This document shows positions 56,219 to 64,000 of a stretch of DNA of 64,000 bases, piece by piece. Source of the stretch: Latrodectus hesperus (lineage: Eukaryota; Arthropoda; Arachnida; Araneae; Theridiidae); NCBI GenBank assembly GCA_037975125.1, contig CM075857.1:47125172-47189171 (forward strand), in the 5' to 3' direction. The notes below the pieces were generated by a model. It searched no databases. It saw nothing but the letters and a program-made list of their open reading frames with translations, and was not told where the DNA came from. Each line of letters starts with the position of its first letter. The stretch's first letter is position 1. The position numbers and the translations under genes are program-made.

Positions 56219-56643
56219 TATCATCGCCCCTTCTAGCAATTGACTTTGCTACAATACATGGACTCGTGGATCGGATCTAGCCATTGCTAGATCATGAGAG
56301 ATTAGAAACAACAAATAATAAATTATTTTGTCGAAACTCTGATTGCTTCGGAATTTTTTGACCAATTTAATTTTTATGATTTATATTTGAAAAAAAATAT
56401 TTCTCAATATAGCTTATATATAGAGAGTGATACATTACATATGCAATGTACATAATAAAACAGTAACAGAACTAAACAATTATCACATAAATCATAGCAC
56501 AACAGTGTTTCCTTATTTAAAAAATACATTAAAGCAAACACAATAAAAATGCAAAATTCTGGAAGATCACAAAATATATGGCATATGTTTTTATTTTATT
56601 ATCAAACAAATGCGTAATTTTTCCATGTTTTGTGACGAAGTAC
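56219..56643. other. Unassigned stretch with a possible SINE-like tail
   Basis: Between copy 1 of the duplicated segment and the 47-bp array. AGAAACAACAAATAATAAA near 56305 resembles a decayed (AAC)n SINE tail, but no head was found. Confidence 0.35.
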
Positions 56644-57008
56644 TATTCTTGCTTGTATCCTTTAAAATCATAAACCTGCTTGTGTAGTGCTATTCTTGCT
56701 TGTATCCTTTAAACTCATAAACCTGCTTGTGTAGTGCTATTCTTGCTTGTATCCTTTAAAATCATAAACCTGCTTGTGTACTGCTATTCTTGCTTGTATC
56801 CTTTAAAATCATAAATCTGCTTGTGTAGTGCTATTCTTGTTTGTATCCTTTAAAATCATAAACCTGCTTGTGTAGTGCTATTTTTGCTTGTATCCTTTAA
56901 AATCATAAACCTGCTTGAGTAGTGCTATTCTTGTTTGTATCTTTTAAAATCATAAACTTGATTGCGTAGTGCTATTGTTCCTTGTATCCTCCAAAATTAT
57001 AATCCTTT
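56644..57008. repeat. 47-bp minisatellite, about 7.8 copies
   Basis: Consecutive units start at 56644, 56691, 56738 and every 47 bases after. The core is TATTCTTGCTTGTATCCTTT followed by AAAATCATAAACCTGCTTGT and GTAGTGC. Early units differ at single positions, while the seventh and eighth are more diverged, as expected of array-edge decay. Confidence 0.95.
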
Positions 57009-57242
57009 TATTTGCATTCAAATTATTATTAAATTGACACCTAAATTAATACATTATACTTCCCAATTCTTCAACTAAGGGATATCAAGCTTTATAAATA
57101 ATATATGCGCAAATCTTTTCAACACAGTGGTTTTTATTTGGATAAAGGGAGACAAAATGTGGTCAGTTAATTTATAAATTATTCTCACGTTTGCTCTAAA
57201 CCCCAAGTATCTCATTTCTGTTACATTGTAAACAAGAAAGCT

Positions 57243-57319
57243 CTTGCCATTTTCATGTTGCCATTGAATGAAGTGAGAATAAGTATGCAAATTAGTGTAT
57301 GACATAGTTGAAACACCGA
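57243..57319 (+). repeat. Duplicated 75-bp segment, copy 2
   Basis: Partner of 56144-56218. Together the two copies bracket the 47-bp minisatellite. The mariner N-terminal fossil starts about 110 bases further on. Confidence 0.88.
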
Positions 57320-57427
57320 TCAGTGGAGAGTAGGAATATCAGTAGTTATAAAGGCAGGTCTACCACGCATATTCATGAATCGTAACTCGTACAGTACAGA
57401 AAAGAAAGGGACACATCAAAGGAGCTC

Positions 57428-57547
57428 ATTCGATGCTGTTTGCTTTACGACTTCATAACGGGCTTATCAGTTGCTACATCAAGTCATCGTATATGCCAAG
57501 CGTTTGGAGATAATGCTGTGAATAAATGAACGACAAGGCATTGATTT
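57428..57547 (+). pseudogene. mariner transposase N-terminal fossil
   Basis: From 57428 one frame reads IRCCLLYDFITGLSVATSSH then RICQAFGDNAVNK, matching the N-terminal helix-turn-helix of mariner transposases (IR..LLYxFxxG.SAxxxxRxIcxxFGxxAVxxxTxxxWF). TGA at 57527-57529 interrupts it, and the following TTRH*F still recalls the conserved TxRxWF. Further family-like traces persist to about 57,600 (SGGLVD). No catalytic motif or TIR was found. It is a different and older lineage than the mariner at 50.2 kb. Confidence 0.65.
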
Positions 57548-57792
57548 CACTAATTAAGACCATGAGATTTATTCCTCTGTTGTGAAGCTGGTGTCTGGTG
57601 GACTAGTCGATAAGTGGTGCCCTATGAAATGCTACCAACCTATCAAACGATCACTGTGAACCTGTACTCGCAACAATTGTAACATCCGAGTTTTACTGCA
57701 AGATGATTGCACAACTGGAGACACGTTGACAGAAAGTGCTGGATGCCGAGCACTAACAATAGACTACACTTCTGTAGGTCATGTTCTTTAAT

Positions 57793-58070
57793 GTACAGAC
57801 CTAACTGTTGACAGTAGACCTAACATAGACCTAATAGTAGATAGTAGACCTAACATAGACACAATTGTAGACAGTAGACATAATGTAGACCTAATTGTAG
57901 ACAGTAGACATAGACCTAACTGTAGACAGTAGACCTAACATAGACTTAATTGTACACAGTAGACCAAACGTAGACCTAACATAGACTTAATTGTACACAG
58001 TAGACCTAACGTAGACCTAATTATAGACAGTAGACTTAACATAGACCTAACTGTAGACAGTAGACCTAAC
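57793..58070. repeat. Degenerate minisatellite built on TAGACCTAA
   Basis: Higher-order unit of about 30 bases (TGTAGACAGTAGACCTAACA then TAGACCTAAT), itself made of GTAGAC and TAGACCTAA sub-repeats. Substitutions and deletions vary the spacing across about 280 bases. Confidence 0.9.
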
Positions 58071-58074
58071 AGAT

Positions 58075-59971
58075 TTTTTAAAAAATTGGACCCATCAATT
58101 TAGAGTTTTTCCTTTATTGAATGAATGAAGATATTAATAACAAGTGCAGTTTAGTTACAGACGGAAATCTTAAAGTGTTAAAATGTTACAATTGCTTTAA
58201 AAATAATATCAAGCGTTTTGAAACTTTCAAAAACATATCAAACAATGTGATTAAAATTTTCTGCCCGTAATCATAAACTACCATAAGAGTCACTCATACA
58301 TGTGAAAACTGATAATACTCAATTAACAATCGATCAATGATTATGCTTTTAATGAAAATTAAACTTTAAATGATTGTAATTTCTTTATTTATTTTGCTTA
58401 ACATCAATTTTACCGATTTTATTTTAAATTACTGGTAAAGTAAATGTTTCGGTTCTCGTAGTTTTCATTTTATAATAAATTAATTAAATAAAATTTAATT
58501 GAAGAGCAATCTTCAGAGTATAAGGACTCAAGTACGATGTTAGTCACTAAAAAGCAAAGGGAGATGGATGTTATGCTTTTGCCTTCTGCATACTTTCGAG
58601 GGATAGCTTCTTGGGGAGTTTACCGGGTTTTCTCCCTTGCAATGCAGAAATAAGGATCATTATCTATAATTAGTCCCCCGAAGGACAATTTATACGGAAA
58701 GATATTAAAATGTTTTACAATGACGTTCGACCAGAAGGTGTCCACTATGCGATTTCAAATGAGTTTTAATTAATCACACCAGTGAAATTATGTTAGCGAA
58801 AAAAAAAATTTGTTAGAAATTGCAGCAATGCTTTTTTTTCTTTTTATTTCTTTATAATATTTAAATATTGTTTAGTCAAAACATTTTTATCTACGTTAAG
58901 AAAAAGCAAAAAATCGTTGCTAAATTTAAATTAATTATTAGAAAGAGTAAAGAAATAAAGTATAAGAAAAGTTTAATTAATATTCCCCGTCGGTTATCGT
59001 AAGAAAATATAAGCATCGTACATCATTAATCGAGTTTGGGAAGTTATCACACTATATTAAATATTTAGCGCAGATTAGGTGCAACAAAAACTAATTTACA
59101 CTACTCTCTTCCATTAGTCATCGTTTAAATGGACAGATTTTCACTTTCTCATCTACACTGAACAATATTTTAACCATATTTTCCTCACAGTTGGCGACGA
59201 AAGGACATTCATCTTTTAAAAGTAAAAAAAGAAAATAGGAAAGGGGAGAAAAAAAAGAAGACAAATCGACAACATTGAAACACTGTTCCTAAGCGTCTTG
59301 TAATCGGATTACAACAGACTGATGAAGCTGAAAGTGAAGGACGCGTAAACAAAAACGTGACATTTAAGTCTTATCTTCAAGAGGTATTGTAAGGATGTCA
59401 TGTGACATTTAACGTGAATTCCACTCAATTTGTAACATTAGGTAAAATTGAAGTGTTTAGATTTATCACTCGTATGTGAGCAATTCATTTTTTAAGAAAC
59501 TTATTTTTTTTAACTTTCTTTCCATATGTGAAAAATCAGAAATCATATTTTATTTAATATCTCATTCGTAGAACAAAATTGCTATTATAGTAAGTAAATC
59601 GACTTCATTTATGTCATATATCTTCACATGCATTTTTTGTAGATTTATAGTTTGCGGCTATCACCGATAAGTCGATATCGCATACACCACAAAATATAGA
59701 AAAAAAGGAAATAAATCAATAAAAATATGTATTTTATCAATTTATGCAGACAATAGACAGTTTAAATATTAATATTACTTGATGTATAATATAAAATTAT
59801 TCCTTTCTCACAAATTTATAGTTTTATTTCATTGGAGAATCGTTAAAAACTTACCTTAAAATACATTTTCTTTTGAGAATTGAGATTTTTATTGGAATTT
59901 ATAAACTGTGGATAATTTACAAAGAGGAGAAGCCACTAGCAGATAATCGGGAGTTTTCTGTATGTTTTTGC
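58075..59971. other. Non-coding stretch, mixed composition
   Basis: GC-richer patches at 58530-58760 and 59270-59420 have no recognisable frame or RNA. They could be regulatory or exon relics, but nothing supports a specific call. Confidence 0.4.
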
Positions 59972-60211
59972 TTTTTTGTAATGCCTGGCTGCCTTTAGGC
60001 CTTTGCCCTATTCAGCTCTATAATGGGCGAAGTGATGGCATCTCCTATAGTGGGGCACCCAATGGGTGTGCCATTTCTGCTCAGAAAGTGAAGTTATAAA
60101 GGAAAACAAACACAAAGGAAAAAAGAAACATCTAAGCCCAAACCAGGATTCGAACCTGGGACCTACTGTTTCCAAGTTAAAGGCGCTAATCTCTCCCCCA
60201 TCGGTCGGCGA
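59972..60211 (-). mobile_element. tRNA-derived SINE, copy 2 (better preserved)
   Basis: Inverted relative to copy 1 at 10603-10858. On the minus strand the head starts CGCCGACCGATGGGGGAGAG, then an A-box region GATTAGCGCC and an exact B-box GGTTCGAATCC (about 60155-60145). The body ends with GGGCAAAGGCCTAAAGGCAG and a short A-rich tail. The complete B-box suggests it is younger than copy 1. Confidence 0.85.
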
Positions 60212-60266
60212 ACATTAGAAATACATCTTATGTTTTCTTCTTATGTTTACTTCTTATGTTTGTGTG

Positions 60267-60318
60267 TGCGTGTATACATTATTACATTTATATACTGATT
60301 TATTTTGTTATTCGAATA
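60267..60318 (+). repeat. Module Y (copy 2)
   Basis: 49 of 52 positions match 11011-11062, on the same strand. Here it lies on the head side of the SINE, whereas in copy 1 it lies beyond the tail. Confidence 0.85.
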
Positions 60319-60334
60319 CTTAAATTACACGCAA

Positions 60335-60385
60335 TTTTTTTGTTTCTCTATAAAAGAAAAATTGTTATTCAAAGAACACTTGTGC
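60335..60385 (-). repeat. Module X plus hairpin-arm scrap (copy 2)
   Basis: The reverse complement contains GCACAAGTGTTCTTTGA (60385-60369) and then CTTTTATAGAGAAACAAAA, the same order and orientation relative to the SINE as at 10491-10579. Confidence 0.8.
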
Positions 60386-60389
60386 CATC

Positions 60390-62155
60390 GGTCCACCTGT
60401 TGATAAATGTACTATAAATATAATACGTTATTTCCATTAAAATTTTTAATTGGTTTCATTTATTCAATTTAATATGCTTAGTCTAATAATGATTTTAAAT
60501 TTTGCTTAAGATCTTCCATTATGTTGTATTACTGATTTAATTAAATTTCTTTTGCCTTTTTACAGGCTAGTTATTGGTTAGGCTTTTAAATTTTAAATGG
60601 TGAATTTCTCATTACAGTTTATGTATGTATAGTCTTGCTTACTTTCGTCACAAAGAAAATACTGTTTAACTTCAGTCATCAGGAATGAATTTTAAAGTAA
60701 TTTTGCTATTTTTAAAATATAACTTCAATTAGTAAGAATTTTAGGCTAATACTGCGATATCGGGAAGCATGAATATTAAAATCAAATTTTCCTCATTAAT
60801 CTTTACGATGTTCATAGAACGTTCTAATTTTTTTCTACAACCAATGAATAAATTTCTAAGAACATTCAAATGTTATGCATTTTGTTATTTTTTGAATATA
60901 TGCACAGATGATGTATCGAGAACTAATACATCCTTACAAATATTATCAAGTTAGATCACAAATGTATTTTTGGGTGAATCAATCCTCATATCGACAGTAT
61001 ATGATTTAAATCTGCTGTAAGCAAACGAAACAAACACCAAATTTCATTTAATTCCTTATTTAGGGAAATGAATAACTGTTACTACTTAAATCATCTTTTA
61101 TGCAAATAATAATTCAAAATTAATCGTTAATAGAACCCTTTGCAGAAATCTTTGAACCCATGTAATTCTGAATTTCTTTTTCTTATGTAGTTTGAAACTT
61201 ACTTACGGTTTTATAGTTAAAGCATGAAAATTATTTAAATACTAGTAAAAAAATTTTATCTCATTTTACTTTCCTTAACTTAATCAGATATCAGATATAA
61301 GTCTCTATAAGAGTTAAATATTAATACGATGTAAAGTAGAGAGGATTTAGATGCCAACCTCGTCGTTTTTTTTAAATTTATTAAATTATTTTTAAAGTTC
61401 GCTTACAAGAAAAAGAGATAGAATTTATGGAAAAGGTACTAAATTCAGTGGATTAGTTGAAAGAAAAAGGAAAAGCGTTTCTATAGATGCACAAATTTTA
61501 ACTTCAAACCTATTTTTATTAGATTATTGACATGCAGACGATTCTTTTGAGTCTTACTTGCGCCCTCTATTGCCAGTTTGATTTGAAGTTTAAAGTTAAT
61601 TTTAAAATAATTAATCTCAGAAAGTAAAAATTTACAAGGGATTATTATTATATATAACCAATTTAATTATCTTCCTGTAAACTCACTAAATTTGAGTAAA
61701 AAAGGAATTAACAGAACAAGAGGTGCAAAAATATAAAATACTAACCTTAACGAAAAATATCCGATTAAATTTTGATTTGTGAAAAAATAATTATAATTTG
61801 AAATTTTTTCTACTTCATTTACTATAATATCTGTGTTTTAGAACTATTTATGTAATCATTAATATCATTCACATTATCATATGTAAATTTATTAAAAGAT
61901 CTTAAATGGATTTAAAATAAAAAAACTTAGAGAAGATTTGATTTATTCTATTCATCATTTTTGAAGTTTAATGTTAAGTTCTTGATTGAAAGAATTTAGA
62001 AATTAGAAAACCTTTTCAAAACCTTTCTTTTCAAAAAAAAGCTTTTACTTTAATATTATTTTTGCACTAGAAGAAAGCTCCAACTTTTATTGTGTAGAAT
62101 CCTTTCTTTCGAGAACTTTACTTATTATGTTCTTTAAATTGAAGTAGCGGCGGAA
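60390..62155. other. AT-rich stretch without recognisable features
   Basis: Nothing is recognised. The 61-codon frame at 60769-60954 has no supported motif. Confidence 0.45.
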
Positions 62156-62159
62156 TTCA

Positions 62160-62430
62160 AAACAAACTCAAATGTCGGTTGGACGAGAAGACAAAAATTG
62201 CCTCTTGGAAAAACGACAATTGCAAATAGGAGTAAAAGCATCGCTGTTCCATGCGAACGGAAAGACAAGTTGGCGAATGAAATGCTGGCCTTTCTTCCAC
62301 AGTTCTGAAAAAGATCTTTAGTCCTCCCAAAGCTATTAAAAATCTTGTTTTGCTCGAAATAGTGGAAGGAAATAAAAAGAACTTTTCTGAAATGAGTTGC
62401 AAGAAATTCAATCCGTATCTCCAGAAAAAA
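62160..62430 (+). repeat. Unidentified dispersed family, copy C
   Basis: The copy with the longest readable plus-strand stretch: from about 62331 AIKNLVLLEIVEGNKKNFSE then MSCKKFNPYLQKK to a TAA near 62430. The upstream part reads DKNCLLEKRQLQIGVKASLF in another frame. The minus-strand 84-codon frame (62411-62157) starts MNFLQLISEKFFLF, against MNSLPVISEVPFSS in copy B. No known domain, TIR or tail is evident. Confidence 0.6.
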
Positions 62431-62439
62431 TAAGATTTT

Positions 62440-63660
62440 TTTTTCTTTTCAGCTGCTAACGTCCACCTTATTTTATGAGAAAATTTTTTTTTGTTCTGCG
62501 AAGTAAAAAATTTGCTGTACTTTATCTCATGTTTTAGGGAATGACACGGTATTTTGACGCCGAAGAAGGAAACATGGTCGTTATAAACTCATTTTTTAAG
62601 AGTCGTTATTATTGTATGGTAGTAATAATTTTAAAAGCAGTTTCAGTTACTAAGAGCACAAAATCGTGCTTCATCCAAAATAATTAAATTTTTTAATCAA
62701 TTCAAAAGAAATTCACTTGAATATATTAAAATATTTGTTGAAGGAAATAAACGGAATATGATTTTTCTTTAGTGGATAAACGATATAATTTTATATGCGA
62801 AAGAAACTGAGAAAAATTGTTTTAAAAAATAATTATATATTATTTTTTGTACTAAATTCTCAATAATTTTGTATCTAATGAGATGTTTGCTTTGAATTTT
62901 AATAAATAAAATGAAAAATCATATCTGACAGAAACTCTTCGTTATTTTTAGTGTTGAACTATGAAAAACTTATCTGTTTGATACATTTGTACGTTTTTAT
63001 ATAATTGTATAACTGAATATTTGTCCAATATTTATATCTATTTTTGGGTTTTTTTATATATTATCTTTAAGCACTTAGATTTATATTTTTAATTCTAATA
63101 TTATATAATTTACGAAAATTAATGTGTATATTTGTAAAAATAAATATAATTTTACATTGATGTGTGAAGTTATTTTTTTACAATTATATTATATAATTTT
63201 TTATTCATTTTACTCCTAGAAATAAGTTTACATTGCAAATAAAATGTATAAATGTAAGCAACATATAATATTTCTTATAAGTAATTTCTTTAATGATTGA
63301 AGGGAGTGAAAAAACCTGCTTATAAAAATTAGTATAACTCCTTTTCAGTTCTTGTTATATATTTTTCTATAAATCATATATCTTCTAATAAATTTAATTT
63401 TTGCAATTGTTGTTTATTTTAATCCAATAATATTGACAAATATGTTTAATAATTACTAAATATCATTTTGATTTTTAAAAAAAAATTTTCTCACAGAAAA
63501 AACTAGAAATTTACAGTTAAGATAAAAAAAAATTGCTCGGAGTGATATATATATCAGGATAATGTTATGCCTGTGGGCCATTAAGTGATGAGTGTTTAGC
63601 AAATAATTAACGAGTAATGACTGATAAAAGTTATATTGTCAATGTAAAAAAATGTATGTG
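62440..63660. other. AT-rich stretch without recognisable features
   Basis: Nothing recognised apart from poly-T and poly-A runs. Confidence 0.45.
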
Positions 63661-63679
63661 TTTTCTTTCCGTATTTCAG

Positions 63680-63703
63680 GTTGTTTTCGACGAATTGCTT
63701 CAG
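63680..63703 (+). other. Candidate 24-nt microexon (or start of a longer exon)
   Basis: A pyrimidine-rich tract ending TTTCTTTCCGTATTTCAG (63662-63679) is followed by 24 bases encoding VVFDELLQ and then GTAAAC, a good splice donor. If that donor is not used, the same frame stays open through VNVAKHSNKAHLTFWPIGKNS, with another possible donor (ATCG|GTAAAA) near 63755. No protein family is recognised, and such signals arise by chance in AT-rich DNA. Confidence 0.22.
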
Positions 63704-63759
63704 GTAAACGTAGCAAAACATTCAAATAAAGCTCACTTGACTTTCTGGCCTATCGGTAA

Positions 63760-64000
63760 AAATTCATAATGGCAACACCTCGACAATCAAAGGAAACAAT
63801 CAACCATTATTTTGCTTATTCAGTACAACTTGAACAATTCAAGATGCCACCCTTCGTAACTTTTAATGTTCTTTTAAAATTGCTTGTTGTGTAAAGAAAA
63901 TGATATAAAAACATGTTCAGTAATTTATTTTATGATCCATAAGTTATAACTAAGTATCAAATTTCTCTCTTGATATGTTGATTAGTAATCAAATTGGGTA
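63760..64000. other. Window end, nothing recognised
   Basis: No feature is seen after the candidate exon. Confidence 0.45.

Noticed and set aside
56644..57008. CRISPR array
   Set aside because: The 47-bp units are contiguous with no unique spacers, and the context is eukaryotic; it is a minisatellite.
60140..60211. tRNA gene on the minus strand
   Set aside because: It is the head of a SINE that is also present at 10.6 kb; the acceptor stem is not paired.

Overview
The window is very AT-rich eukaryotic DNA with no complete, intact protein gene that I can support, no rRNA, no functional tRNA and no bacterial-style gene layout. What can be recognised is transposable-element material: three mariner/Tc1-superfamily DNA transposons with intact terminal inverted repeats (TIRs) and TA target duplications but broken transposases, several older transposase and LINE fossils, tRNA-headed SINEs, and simple or tandem repeats. 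The composition, together with this mix of Tc1, mariner and DD41D elements and SINEs ending in (AAC)n, suggests an arthropod, most likely an araneomorph spider. That assignment is inference from familiar element families, not proof.

Layout. 0-5.2 kb: a locally GC-richer block near 1.45-1.85 kb that could be the first exon or promoter of a minus-strand gene; a decayed minus-strand LINE reverse transcriptase (about 4.03-5.16 kb) with a three-copy 50-bp tandem repeat near its 3' part. 5.6-6.3 kb: a long (TA)n tract and a tRNA-derived SINE. 10.4-11.1 kb: a perfect hairpin and a SINE with satellite modules that recur, rearranged, at 60.0-60.4 kb. 14.1-16.1 kb: a 1.52-kb Tc1-like element followed by a tRNA-headed SINE. 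25 kb: another SINE. 31-34.1 kb: copy A of an unidentified dispersed family, a Tc1 fossil and a 1.30-kb DD41D (rosa-like) element. 39.6 kb: a second (TA)n tract. 45.4 kb: copy B of the unidentified family. 49-52.2 kb: a cluster of minus-strand elements (Tc1 fossil with a hairpin, a 1.27-kb mariner, an RNase H scrap of a LINE). 53.9-58.1 kb: a headless copy of the 15.7-kb SINE body, a duplicated 75-bp segment flanking a 47-bp minisatellite, a mariner N-terminal fossil and a 30-bp minisatellite. 60-64 kb: the second compound SINE, copy C of the unidentified family, and a possible short exon at 63.68 kb.

The elements do not form a pathway. The window reads as intergenic or intronic sequence in which successive waves of transposons were inserted and are decaying. 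The least explained signal is the three-copy segment at about 31.2, 45.4 and 62.2 kb, which matches no family I recognise.
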